This document shows positions 17,574 through 26,450 of a DNA stretch of 64,000 nucleotides, piece after piece. The notes beneath the pieces were generated by a model that saw nothing but the letters and a program-made list of their open reading frames with translations, had not been told where the DNA came from and made no database searches. The translations under genes were made by a program, and so were the position numbers. The stretch's first letter is position 1. Each line of letters begins with the position of its first letter. The stretch is from Halobacterium noricense (GTDB lineage Archaea > Halobacteriota > Halobacteria > Halobacteriales > Halobacteriaceae), in assembly GCF_021233435.1 (NCBI RefSeq), contig NZ_CP089468.1, positions 1,302,001-1,366,000 on the forward strand, given 5' to 3'.

Positions 17574-19388
17574 TTAGTCCTTGAGGTCCTGTGTGACGGC
17601 GGCAGCGAGGCGTTCGCGCTCGCGGTGGCTGGCCTCGGCGTCCGTCCGCACTTCGACGACCTGCGTGCCCGGCGAGCCGACGGACTCCCGGTAGGCGTCC
17701 CGGAAGCCGTCGAGGGTCTCCACGCGCGCGAACTCGAAGCCGTAGACGTCGCCGGTCGGCTCGAAGTCGAGGCCGTGGGGCGTCTTGAACTGGCTCGTGA
17801 ACGGCGGGTCGTACGCCTCGATGGGGAGCATGTGGAAGATGCCGCCGCCGTCGTTGTTCACGAGCACGATAGTCGCGTCCACGCCCCCAGAAATCGAAGA
17901 TTTCTGGCGTGCGAACGAGACGCCTCGCGTCTCGTTAACCTCGCAGCGGTCGAGCGCGAGCAAGCCGTTCGCGTCGTGGTAGTACGCGAGGTCGCCCGTA
18001 ATCACCACCAGCGGGTCGTCGGTGGCGCTGCCGGCGCCGAGTCCCGTCGACGTGATGCCGTCGATGCCGGAAGCACCCCGATTCCCGAGCACGGTCAGCT
18101 CGGCACTCCGCGGTCGTGCGAACCGGTCGAGGTCGCGGACGGGCATGCTGTTCGAGACCATCACAGTAGCGGGGTCTGGCGCGTCGTCGGCCGCCGCTGC
18201 GACCACGTCGCCCTCCAGCAGCGCCTCGCGCTCGACGGCGTCGACGGCGTTCCAGTAGTCGGCTTCGAGTTCCGCGATGCGGTCGGCCCAGTCGCCCGGG
18301 GAGCGGTCCACGCGCTCGGCGAGCGCGCGTGCCGTCTCGGTCGGGTCCGCGACGACGAGGTCAGACGCGGTGAACGTGGCTTCGCGCCACCTGCCTGCGC
18401 GGTCGACGAGGAACTGGCGGGCGTCGCTGTCACGGAGGTAGTTGCGGAGCGGCTTCGACGTCGGCGACGCACCGAAGCGGAGGACGACGTCCGGCTCGGG
18501 GAGGGGTGCGTCGTCCGCGGCGAGGAAGCCGTCGTAGCCGCCGACGACGCGAGAGTCGGAGACGTGGTCGCCGAATCGAATCCCCGAGAGTGGGTCCGCG
18601 AACACCGGGAAGCCGGTCGCGTCCGCCAGCGCTGCAGCGGCCTCTGCAGTCAAGCCGTGCGCGTCGTCCGGCCCCGCGACGACGAGCCCGCGGTCCGCGG
18701 ATTCGACGGCCCTCGCGAGCGCGTCGAGCGTCGCGTCGTCGGGTGTCGTGGGATTCTGATGGACGTCGGCGAACGGCCCGTCGCGGCCCTCGACGGCCAG
18801 CGGGTGCTCGTCGGCGAAGCCCTCGGGTACGTCGCCCGGCACTTCCACGGGTTCGAGGGGTTTCTCGAACGGGACGTTGAGGTGGACGGGTCCGGGGTTC
18901 GCGCCGGTCGTCTCGCCGACGGCCCGACATATCGAGGTCCGCAGCGAGCGGAGTTTGCGGTCGTCGGCCTCGGGTTCCGGGAGTTCGCGGAAGTGGCGGA
19001 CGGCGTCCCCGTAGAGCTTGGTCTGGTCGACGGTCTGGTTCGCGCCCGAGTCCCGGAGCTCCGGCGGGCGGTCGGCCGTGAGGACGAGTAGCGGCACGCG
19101 CGCCTGATTGGCCTCCATCACGGCGGGGTGGAAGTTCGCAGTCGCGGTGCCGGACGTCGAGACGACGGGCGTGGGCTTGCCGGTTCGCTTCCCGCGGCCG
19201 AGTGCGAAGAACGCCGCCGACCGCTCGTCGAGGTGCGAGAACACCTGGACGTCGTCGTGTTCGGCGAGCGCGACGGTCAGCGGCGTCGACCGGCTGCCCG
19301 GACAGACGCAGGCGGCGTCCACGCCCGCGCGGACGAGTTCCTCGACGACGGCCCGAGCCCACAGCGTGTTGCGGTTCGGCGCGCTCAT
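17574..19388 (-). CDS. menD: SEPHCHC synthase MenD, with palindromic insertion
   Basis: MenD is a thiamine-diphosphate enzyme that joins isochorismate and 2-oxoglutarate. At 604 residues it shows CPGSRSTPLTVAL and DERSAAFFALG at the N-terminus, VSTSGTATANFHPAV, and the ThDP-Mg motif from GDLAYYHD to VNNDGGG near the C-terminus. Within that motif about 20 residues around ETRGVSFARQ are extra. Without them the GD-to-NN spacing is about 26 residues, as in other ThDP enzymes; with them it is about 46. The extra stretch is encoded by a double-hairpin element. The reading frame is otherwise intact. It overlaps menF by four bases (ATGA). Confidence 0.94.
   Translation of the reverse strand: MSAPNRNTLWARAVVEELVRAGVDAACVCPGSRSTPLTVALAEHDDVQVFSHLDERSAAFFALGRGKRTGKPTPVVSTSGTATANFHPAVMEANQARVPLLVLTADRPPELRDSGANQTVDQTKLYGDAVRHFRELPEPEADDRKLRSLRTSICRAVGETTGANPGPVHLNVPFEKPLEPVEVPGDVPEGFADEHPLAVEGRDGPFADVHQNPTTPDDATLDALARAVESADRGLVVAGPDDAHGLTAEAAAALADATGFPVFADPLSGIRFGDHVSDSRVVGGYDGFLAADDAPLPEPDVVLRFGASPTSKPLRNYLRDSDARQFLVDRAGRWREATFTASDLVVADPTETARALAERVDRSPGDWADRIAELEADYWNAVDAVEREALLEGDVVAAAADDAPDPATVMVSNSMPVRDLDRFARPRSAELTVLGNRGASGIDGITSTGLGAGSATDDPLVVITGDLAYYHDANGLLALDRCEVNETRGVSFARQKSSISGGVDATIVLVNNDGGGIFHMLPIEAYDPPFTSQFKTPHGLDFEPTGDVYGFEFARVETLDGFRDAYRESVGSPGTQVVEVRTDAEASHRERERLAAAVTQDLKD
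17885..17935 (-). repeat. Double-hairpin element, copy in menD
   Basis: Read on the minus strand, hairpin one is ACGAGACGC-GAG-GCGTCTCGT, then a 7-base spacer, then hairpin two CCAGAAATC-TTC-GATTTCTGG. It aligns without gaps over 51 bases with 2565-2615 (43 identities by my count). The stem-two differences are paired: C to A and G to T on one arm are matched on the other. It adds about 20 codons in frame to menD. Confidence 0.78.
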
Positions 19389-20713
19389 CGGCGGAGCTCG
19401 TCCAGAATCGGCTGGTACTTGAGTTGGACTTCCTCGTACTCCTCGCTGGGGTCGCTGTCCGCGACGATGCCGTTGCCTGCGAACATCGTCACCGTCTGGT
19501 CGCGGGCGACCGCCGACCGCAGGCCGACCGCGAACGTGCCGTCGCCGTCGCCGTCGAACCAGCCGACGGGCGCGGCGTACCAGCCGCGGTCGAACGTCTC
19601 GGTCTCCCGAATCACGTCCAAGGCCGCGTCCGGCGGCAGCCCGCCGACGGCAGGTGTCGGGTGCAGGGCTTCGGCGACGTCGAGCACGTGCGTGTCCTCG
19701 CTCACGTCCGCGGTAATCGGCGTGCTCAGGTGCTGGATGTTCGAGAGCTTGCGGACGCTGCGCTCGCCCACGGAGACGTCGCCGAACGCGCCGAGTTGGG
19801 CGGCGATGGTGTCGGTGACGAGGCGCTGTTCGTGGCTGATTTTCTCGCTATCCCGGAGCCGTGCGGCGAGTTCGGCGTCCTCCTCGGGCGTGTCGCCGCG
19901 GCCGACCGAGCCCGCGAGCCCGACCGTCTCCACGCTGGTGTCCTGGAGTGTCACGAGGCGTTCGGGGGTCGCGCCGAGGAACGCGGCGTCGCCGGTCGGC
20001 TCCACGAGGAAGCGGAAACACGACGGGTACGACTGGCGCAGGCGCTCCAGCAGGTCGCGGGGGTCGAGGTCGCCCGCGAGGTCCGCGCGCAGTGCGGTCG
20101 CGAGTACGACCTTCTGGAGGTCGCCGGCTTCGATGCGGGCGACGGCGTGCTCGACCTGCTCGCGCCACGACGCCTCGTCGCTCGTGGGAGTAGTCGATTC
20201 GACGCCGGGCCGGGGGCCGCTCGGCTGCATCGCGGGCAGCGACTCGATTTCCTCGCGGGCATCCTCGAGCGCCGCCTCGACGTCGGCGGGGTCGACATCC
20301 TCGCCCGCTCGCGTGACAGTCAGCCACGTCTCCTCGCCCGCGCTCGCCAACTGGACCTCGGGGAGCACGAACTGCGCAGCGGGGAACCCGGTCCACGTGC
20401 CGCCGGGGGCGTGGTCGTTGTGGAACGCGAACCCACCCAGTAATCGGGGGCGGGCGACCGCAGGGCCGTCGTGGTCCGTGTCGTCGAACAGCGCGGTCGC
20501 CCACTCGCGGACGGCGTCGAAGCGGTCGTCGCCGGACGTCGTCACCGTGGCGGCGGTGCCGACGCCGGACAGTTCGAGGCCGTCCGGGTCCGCCCAGTGG
20601 ATGCGGGGCGCGTCCCGGGCCGCCAGGAACGCCCGATAGGAGACGTCGGCCACCCGGCAGCTCCTGCTCACGACCGCCCCGCGGGCGGCCGCTTCGCCGG
20701 ACAGAGAACTCAT
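19385..20713 (-). CDS. menF: Isochorismate synthase MenF
   Basis: This 442-residue chorismate-binding enzyme converts chorismate to isochorismate, the first committed step to menaquinone. The conserved C-terminal domain shows QKVVLATALRADL, the GSVGRG and DSEKISHEQRLV motifs, LHPTPAVGG and the final WYAAPVGWFDGDGDGTFAVGLRSA region that binds substrate and magnesium. The N-terminal half is less conserved, as usual. It is first in a menF-menD unit with a four-base overlap. Confidence 0.93.
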   Translation of the reverse strand: MSSLSGEAAARGAVVSRSCRVADVSYRAFLAARDAPRIHWADPDGLELSGVGTAATVTTSGDDRFDAVREWATALFDDTDHDGPAVARPRLLGGFAFHNDHAPGGTWTGFPAAQFVLPEVQLASAGEETWLTVTRAGEDVDPADVEAALEDAREEIESLPAMQPSGPRPGVESTTPTSDEASWREQVEHAVARIEAGDLQKVVLATALRADLAGDLDPRDLLERLRQSYPSCFRFLVEPTGDAAFLGATPERLVTLQDTSVETVGLAGSVGRGDTPEEDAELAARLRDSEKISHEQRLVTDTIAAQLGAFGDVSVGERSVRKLSNIQHLSTPITADVSEDTHVLDVAEALHPTPAVGGLPPDAALDVIRETETFDRGWYAAPVGWFDGDGDGTFAVGLRSAVARDQTVTMFAGNGIVADSDPSEEYEEVQLKYQPILDELRR

Positions 20714-20769
20714 TATTCGAGGTTCGGGACGCTGCGACTAAATAGCCTCTCCTTCGGCAGCGACGGCCG

Positions 20770-21366
20770 CTAGCTGTAGCGGTCTTCGGCCCACGGGTCG
20801 GCGGTGTTCGAGTAGCCGCGCTTCTCCCAGTAGCCGCGCTCGGGCTCCGTGAGGAACTCCACGCCGTCGACCCACTTCGCGCCCTTGTAGGCGTACTTGT
20901 GTGGGGTGACGACGCGCAGCGGGCCGCCGTGCTCGCGGGGGAGGTCGTCGCCGTCGAACGCCCACGTGAACAGGACTTCCTCGCGCATGCAGTCCTCCAG
21001 GGGGAGGTTCGTCGTGTAGCCGTCGAGGGCGTGGAACATCACCGTCGTCACGTCCTCGTGGACGCCCGCGAGGTTCGCCAGACGGGGGAACGTGACGCCC
21101 GTGAACTCGCAGTCGAGTTTCGACCAGCCGGTGACGCAGTGGAAGTCCTGGCGCTGCGTGACGCTGTCGAGGTCCCGAAATTCGTCGTAGGACAAGGATA
21201 GTTCGTTCTCGACGGCCCCTGTTACCGTGAACGTCCACTCTTCGTGGTCCCAGTTCGGCGTGCCGCCTTTCGACAGCACGGGGAACTTCGACGTCTCGCG
21301 CTGGCCGGGTGGCAGCCGGTCGTCGCCGAACTCCTCGTAGAGGTCCGTGACGTCCACGACAGTCAT
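20770..21366 (-). CDS. Molybdopterin-dependent oxidoreductase (sulfite oxidase fold)
   Basis: The 198-residue protein matches the single-domain sulfite-oxidase-like family. The Cys in FHCVTGWSK near residue 77 should ligate molybdenum, and GGPLRVVTPHKYAYKGAKWV is the typical cofactor-binding C-terminal motif. There is no signal peptide, so it is probably cytoplasmic, unlike periplasmic MsrP. Its substrate is unknown. It stands alone between menF and a divergent RHH gene. Confidence 0.9.
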   Translation of the reverse strand: MTVVDVTDLYEEFGDDRLPPGQRETSKFPVLSKGGTPNWDHEEWTFTVTGAVENELSLSYDEFRDLDSVTQRQDFHCVTGWSKLDCEFTGVTFPRLANLAGVHEDVTTVMFHALDGYTTNLPLEDCMREEVLFTWAFDGDDLPREHGGPLRVVTPHKYAYKGAKWVDGVEFLTEPERGYWEKRGYSNTADPWAEDRYS

Positions 21367-21524
21367 AGCCTCCAGTAGGGGCCGCGGCCACGTATTCCTA
21401 CCGACTTGGGGCCGCCCCGCTGCCTTCGAGAATCGTAGGTATCGCGGGCTCAGCCCGGAAAACGCCCCCGAATCCGCCCCCCGTCAGGCTTAAGAACGGT
21501 GGCGGCGAAGCCCCGCCCAGAACG

Positions 21525-21743
21525 ATGCCCCAGATCGAAGTCAACATCCCGGACCAGATCGAGATGCAGATTGCACAGCTCGTCGAACAGGGGGAGTTCG
21601 TCAGCCGCGAGGAGGCCGTCGAACAGCTGCTGTCGTCGGGAATTCGCGCGTACAAGACCAGCGGACCCTCGGAGGAAGAGGAGGGCGCCGGCCTCGAAAG
21701 CGAGGGCGGCATGATGGGCCACGAGGACGAGTACGTCTTCTAA
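21525..21743 (+). CDS. Ribbon-helix-helix protein
   Basis: A short beta strand (QIEVNIPDQ) followed by two helices (EMQIAQLVEQGEF and SREEAVEQLLSSGIRAY) fits the ribbon-helix-helix (CopG-like) DNA-binding fold. The last 25 residues are acidic and flexible. At 72 residues it is typical. No toxin gene is adjacent, so it is more likely a stand-alone regulator than an antitoxin. Confidence 0.8.
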   Translation: MPQIEVNIPDQIEMQIAQLVEQGEFVSREEAVEQLLSSGIRAYKTSGPSEEEEGAGLESEGGMMGHEDEYVF

Positions 21744-21862
21744 ACCGACCGAGCGGGCGGCCGGCGCGCCCGCACTCCACCCCGTCGTGTCGTCGACGTG
21801 ACGGGCGTGGTACGCTGTCGCAGACAACGCTTAAACGCCCGAATTTCCTACTGTAACCAAGC

Positions 21863-22141
21863 ATGCACAAGGACGAGCTCCTCGACCTCCACGAACAGAT
21901 GGTGCAGATCAAAGACCAGTTCCTCCAGTTCGACAACGTCGACGACGACGCCTTCCGGGCGTACGAGGAACTCGAAGTCGAGCCGTCTCACGTCCACAAG
22001 TCCAAGAGCGAGCACAAGCACGCCGTGTTCCTGCTCGGGAACGCGCTGGCCGCGGCGATGAGCGAGGACGAGTTCTCGAACGCCGGCCGGCTCAGCAAGC
22101 GGATGAAGGAGCTCGCCGACGACGCCTCCAGCAAACTGTAA
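21863..22141 (+). CDS. UPF0058 family protein
   Basis: The N-terminus MHKDELLDLHEQMVQIK and the central HVHKSKSEHKHAVF are the signature of UPF0058, small helical proteins conserved in haloarchaea and some methanogens. The His-rich centre could bind metal, but the function is unknown. A TATA-like CTTAAAC about 30 bases before the ATG suggests a leaderless transcript. Length (92 residues) is normal. Confidence 0.88.
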   Translation: MHKDELLDLHEQMVQIKDQFLQFDNVDDDAFRAYEELEVEPSHVHKSKSEHKHAVFLLGNALAAAMSEDEFSNAGRLSKRMKELADDASSKL

Positions 22142-22233
22142 CGGCTCTTCTCGCGGGCTCGTCGCCGTCAGACGCGCGTATGGCGTTCGTCCGCCCGGAA
22201 AGTCTTATACGCGCCCCTTGCCTTCCAGTGGGT

Positions 22234-24282
22234 ATGCAGGCACACACGGTCGAGCGGGTGGAGTCCTGGGGCTCCCGACCGTTCTCGGGTGGATTCCGCG
22301 AGCTCCACGAGCTCGCGGACCGGGAGTTCTCGGGAGCGGTCGTCGCCGACGGCACGTGGTTGTTCATGTTGAACGGCCGCGTCATCGGCGTCTACGAGGG
22401 TGACGTCGAGGACTTCGGGGACGCTTCGGGGACGGTGTACGAGGCCCCCCACCCCAGCGTCGCGCTGTTGTTCTCGATGCAGGAGCGCGGCGGCGAGACG
22501 CAGGCGAAGTACTACACCAACGACACGCCGCTGTCGGAGGCCTCCGACACCCTGAAGAACGCGAGCTTCACGGGCTACATCGAGCTCTCCGAGAACGTCC
22601 TCTCCGGGGATTACTACGTCGTCTACTACGGCGGGCGCTCGATGAGCGCGGCGTTCGTCGGGGCCAGCGAGGAGCTCGTCACGGGCGACGAGGCCTTCGA
22701 GCTCGCCGACGACGAGGTCGGCGTCTACGAGGTCGAGAAATCCCCCGTGAACGTGACGGAGCTCCCGGAAGCCGAAGACGAGTCGGCTTCCGCGGCCGCT
22801 GCAGGGAGCGCCGACGACGCAGAGTCCGACGAAGCGGCGGCCGACGAGCGCGAGGAATCCCGAACGCAGCCGAGCGAGTCCGACAGTGAGTCCGCGGAAT
22901 CCGAGCCGACGGCCGCCCGAAGCCCCCAGTCGGCACCGGCAGCTGAGGCGGCCAACGATACTGCGACGCCGTCAGACTCGCCGAACGAGACGGCTGACGC
23001 GACCAAGTCGTCGGCGGGCGCTGACGACGCGGCCGACCCGCGCGCTGAAGCAGCAGCGAAGCAGTCGGACGCGAGCGGCGACGAGCCGACCGACGCGGAG
23101 GTTGCCGCGGCGCGCGCGGGCAACGAGGAGGGTGTCTTCGACCAGGAAGAGGAGTGGCGCAACGCTCGGTCGGTGCCCACCATCGACCCCGAGAAGAGCG
23201 AGTCCACCGACGGCGGCGCGACGCGCTCGAAAGCGGCGTCGAAGAGCGCGAGCACGGAGCGTACCGAGCAGTCGAAGTCCACGAGCGCGAAGTCGAAGTC
23301 TACGTCGAGTAACGCCTCGAAGAGCAAGGGCGGGAAGCCGCGTTCGACCGTCGAGAAACTCAAGCGCGCGGTCAAGCAGCGCGACGCGAAACTCGAAGAG
23401 GCCGCCGAGCGCATCGACAACCTCGAATCCGAGCGGTCGTCGCTCCGCGAGCGCGTGGAGACGCTGGAGGCCGAGCGCGACGAACTACAGGCGCGTGCGG
23501 ACGACCTCGAAGCCCAACTGGAGGAGGCTGCCGCAGCCGGCGGCGAGGAAGCAACACCGTCCGAGACCGACCTCACGCCCGCGGCGGCGCTGTCGGGCAC
23601 GAACCTCTTCGTGCGGTACGGCTCGAAGGGGAAGCCGACGCTCGGCGACCTCGGGCCGGACACGGACCTCGAGGCGGTGAACGAGAACCTCCGCATCGAC
23701 CACCACACGCAGTTCGAGGCCGCGGACGCGACCGTCGACGGCGAAGAGTACGAGTCGTTTCTCGAAGCCTCGGCGGCCTACCGGTTCGTTTCGTGGGCGG
23801 TCCGGGAGCTCCCCTTCGAGATTCGGGACGCCGGCCACACGGACGGACTCGCGGACCTCTACGAGGCGCTGCCGAACGTCGACCGCGCGGAACTCGACGG
23901 CACGGTCTCGGTCGACACCGAGGAGGGCACGACGTCGCGGACGTTCGACGTGGTGTTGCGCGACCGGATGGGCGAGCCGCTGGTGGTCGCGGAGTTGAAC
24001 GCCGAGCGCGAGCCCGTGACTGGCGAGGAGATGGGCGCGCTCGTCGACGACGCGACCGCGGTCCGCGAGGGCGTCGACGAACTCAGCGCGGCGATGTACG
24101 TCACGTCGTCGTTCTTCGAGCCCGCAGCATTAGAGACCGCGAGCGAGGAGACGGGCGGCGGCGGCTTCCTCAGCCGCAACGACAAGGAGAGTTTCGTGAA
24201 AGTGGGCCGGAAATCCGGCTACCACCTCTGTCTAATCGAGGACCGAAACGACGCGTTCCACCTGACCGTCCCAGAGCTGTAG
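22234..24282 (+). CDS. Multidomain haloarchaeal protein with long acidic linker and coiled coil
   Basis: This 682-residue protein has three parts. Residues 1-170 form a conserved globular domain (FSGAVVADGTWLFMLNGRVIGVYEGD, VYYGGRSMSAAFVG); I recall this as DUF7527. Residues 170-390 are a low-complexity Ala/Ser/Asp/Glu linker ending in Lys-Ser-rich repeats. Residues 390-450 are a heptad coiled coil (IDNLESERSSLRERVETLE). The rest is a second globular domain with YEALPNVDRAELDGTV. There is no signal peptide or membrane segment. ATG 22234 is chosen because a TATA-like CTTATAC lies about 27 bases upstream; an earlier in-frame ATG at 22180 precedes that box. The function is unknown. Confidence 0.85.
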   Translation: MQAHTVERVESWGSRPFSGGFRELHELADREFSGAVVADGTWLFMLNGRVIGVYEGDVEDFGDASGTVYEAPHPSVALLFSMQERGGETQAKYYTNDTPLSEASDTLKNASFTGYIELSENVLSGDYYVVYYGGRSMSAAFVGASEELVTGDEAFELADDEVGVYEVEKSPVNVTELPEAEDESASAAAAGSADDAESDEAAADEREESRTQPSESDSESAESEPTAARSPQSAPAAEAANDTATPSDSPNETADATKSSAGADDAADPRAEAAAKQSDASGDEPTDAEVAAARAGNEEGVFDQEEEWRNARSVPTIDPEKSESTDGGATRSKAASKSASTERTEQSKSTSAKSKSTSSNASKSKGGKPRSTVEKLKRAVKQRDAKLEEAAERIDNLESERSSLRERVETLEAERDELQARADDLEAQLEEAAAAGGEEATPSETDLTPAAALSGTNLFVRYGSKGKPTLGDLGPDTDLEAVNENLRIDHHTQFEAADATVDGEEYESFLEASAAYRFVSWAVRELPFEIRDAGHTDGLADLYEALPNVDRAELDGTVSVDTEEGTTSRTFDVVLRDRMGEPLVVAELNAEREPVTGEEMGALVDDATAVREGVDELSAAMYVTSSFFEPAALETASEETGGGGFLSRNDKESFVKVGRKSGYHLCLIEDRNDAFHLTVPEL

Positions 24283-24298
24283 ACGGGACGTGACGGCG

Positions 24299-24601
24299 TT
24301 ATTCGGCTTCGGCGGCGGCGTCGATTTTCATCGCTTCCATCTTGTCGACGAGGCCGTCGACTTTGCCGTCGAGTTCGTCGACGAACTCGCTGGTGCGCTC
24401 GGTCGTGATGGCTCCCTGCGAGGACGGCTCGATGAGGTTCTCCTCTTCGAGCACGCGGAGGGAGTACCGGACCTTGTGGTGTGGGTAGCCGGTCTCGTTG
24501 GACATCTTCACGATACCGATGGGTTCGTTCTCGATGACCATGCGGAGGACCTGCAGATGGCGCTCCAGCATATCGACTTCCTTCTCAAGCCGGTCTATCA
24601 T
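24299..24601 (-). CDS. Small winged-helix protein
   Basis: A 100-residue protein with an N-terminal helix (IDRLEKEVDMLERHLQVLRMVI) and a winged helix with recognition segment MSNETGYPHHKVRYSLRVLEEENLIEP, split here into two helices and a wing. It is a conserved haloarchaeal putative transcription factor without known targets. ATG 24601 is preferred over upstream starts because TTTAAA lies about 30 bases before it on this strand. It is divergent from purA. Confidence 0.8.
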   Translation of the reverse strand: MIDRLEKEVDMLERHLQVLRMVIENEPIGIVKMSNETGYPHHKVRYSLRVLEEENLIEPSSQGAITTERTSEFVDELDGKVDGLVDKMEAMKIDAAAEAE

Positions 24602-24839
24602 GGCATTTGTTAACTTGTCTTGGCGGGGGTTTAAAGGTTGTCGTAGGGCTCGGGCGAGAAAGTGACAGTATTCGCTTGCAATTGACAACAGTTAACGCTT
24701 GCGCCCAGCGCCGGCAGCGCCCCTATCCTGCCCGTTCGTCCAACATCTTGACTGATAATCCGCTCCAATACACACGCTCGTGCTCACTTCCGGCGACGAG
24801 ACCGTAACCGGTTTGACGACGCTGGTGGAACGCAGAGGT

Positions 24840-26165
24840 ATGACCGTCACCATCGTCGGATCGCAACTCGGCGACGAAGGCAAAGGCGGCGTCGTCGACC
24901 TGTTCGGCGACGCGGCCGACGTCGTCGTCCGGTACCAGGGCGGAGACAACGCCGGCCACACCGTCGTCGTCGGCGGCGACGAGTACAAGCTCTCGCTGGT
25001 CCCCTCCGGGGCCGTCCGCGGGAAGACCGGCGTCCTCGGGAACGGCTGCGTCGTCAACCCCGAGACGCTGTTCGACGAAATCGACGCGCTCCGCGAGCGC
25101 GGCCTCGACCCCGACGTCCGGGTCGCCCGCCGTGCCCACGTCATCCTGCCGTACCACCGCGTGCTCGACGGCATCGAGGAGGACGTCAAATCCGACTCGG
25201 ACCTCGACGCCGGGACCACGGGCCGCGGTATCGGCCCCACGTACGAGGACAAGGCCGGCCGCCGCGGCGTCCGCATCGGCGACCTGCTCGACCCCGAGGT
25301 CCTCCGCGACCGACTCGAGTACGCCGTCCCGCAGAAGCGCGCGCTCTACGAGGACGTCTACGGCGGCGACGCCGGCGAGGAGTTCGACGTCGACGCGCTG
25401 TTCGAGCAGTACCGCGCGTTCGGCGAACGCATCCAGAACGAAGGAATGGACGTCAACGCCGGCGACTACCTCGCCGACCGCATCGACGACGGCGATAGCG
25501 TGATGCTGGAGGGCGCGCAGGGCACCAGCCTCGACATCGACCACGGCGTCTACCCCTACGTCACGTCCTCGAACCCGACTGCGGGCTACGCCGCCACCGG
25601 CACCGGCCTCGGCCCGACCACCGTCGGCCAGGGCGAAGTCGTCGGCGTCGTGAAGGCGTACCTCTCCCGCGTCGGCACCGGCCCGCTCCCGACCGAGCTC
25701 ACGGGCGACGACGAGGACCTCGCGGAGTACATCCGTGAGGAGGGCGGCGAGTACGGGACTGTCACGGGGCGCCCGCGCCGCGTCGGCTGGCTCGACCTCC
25801 CGATGCTGCGCCACGCCGCGCGCGCCAACGGCTTCACCGGCCTCGCCATCAACCACCTCGACGTGCTCGCCGGCCTCGACGAAGTGAAAGTCGGGCACGC
25901 CTACGAACTGGACGGCGAGACCATCTACTCGATGCCCGCGACGACCGAACGCTGGGGCGACTGCGAGCCCGTCTTCCGGAGCTTCGACGGCTGGCCGGAG
26001 TTCGACCCCGAAGCGGTCGCCGCCGAGGGCTACGACGCGCTCCCCGAGCAGGCACAGAAGTACGTCGAGTACGTCGAGGACGAACTCGACACGGCCGCCT
26101 ACGCGCTCGGCGTCGGCCCCGGCCGCGAGGAGACCGTCGTCCAGCAGAACCCCTTCGAGCAGTAG
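24840..26165 (+). CDS. purA: Adenylosuccinate synthase PurA
   Basis: PurA joins IMP and aspartate using GTP, the first step from IMP to AMP. The 441-residue protein begins with the P-loop GSQLGDEGKGGVVD containing the catalytic Asp, followed by GGDNAGHTVV with the catalytic His, GTTGRGIGPTYEDKAGR, and EGAQGTSLDIDHGVYPYVTSSN (each a standard signature). The open frame extends upstream, but MTVTIVGSQ at 24840 is the family start. It is divergent from a winged-helix gene; whether that protein regulates purA is unknown. Confidence 0.97.
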   Translation: MTVTIVGSQLGDEGKGGVVDLFGDAADVVVRYQGGDNAGHTVVVGGDEYKLSLVPSGAVRGKTGVLGNGCVVNPETLFDEIDALRERGLDPDVRVARRAHVILPYHRVLDGIEEDVKSDSDLDAGTTGRGIGPTYEDKAGRRGVRIGDLLDPEVLRDRLEYAVPQKRALYEDVYGGDAGEEFDVDALFEQYRAFGERIQNEGMDVNAGDYLADRIDDGDSVMLEGAQGTSLDIDHGVYPYVTSSNPTAGYAATGTGLGPTTVGQGEVVGVVKAYLSRVGTGPLPTELTGDDEDLAEYIREEGGEYGTVTGRPRRVGWLDLPMLRHAARANGFTGLAINHLDVLAGLDEVKVGHAYELDGETIYSMPATTERWGDCEPVFRSFDGWPEFDPEAVAAEGYDALPEQAQKYVEYVEDELDTAAYALGVGPGREETVVQQNPFEQ

Positions 26166-26213
26166 CGCTCGCCAACCCGCACGCTTTTTGTCCGCGCCCT
26201 CGTCGGTTCGCGC

Positions 26214-26408
26214 ATGAAAGAAGACCTCGTGGACATCGTCTGCTGCCCGCTGGACAAACACGACCTCGACCTCGACGTCGAAGAGCGCGCGGACGACGAA
26301 ATCCGCTCCGGGACGCTCACCTGCACGGAGTGTGGCGAAACCTACCCCATCGAGGACGGCATCCCGAACCTGCTGCCGCCGGACATGCGCGAGGAAGCCC
26401 CTGCCTGA
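26214..26408 (+). CDS. Trm112 family methyltransferase activator
   Basis: This 64-residue zinc-knuckle protein has CCPLDK near residue 10 and CTECGETYPIEDGIPNLLP at the C-terminal end, the hallmark of Trm112. Trm112 stabilises and activates several tRNA, rRNA and protein methyltransferases in archaea and eukaryotes. It lies about 50 bases behind purA and may be transcribed with it. Confidence 0.9.
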   Translation: MKEDLVDIVCCPLDKHDLDLDVEERADDEIRSGTLTCTECGETYPIEDGIPNLLPPDMREEAPA

Positions 26409-26450
26409 CCCTCGGGAAGCTTTTTCTTACCCCGCGACAATCCATCGGGC

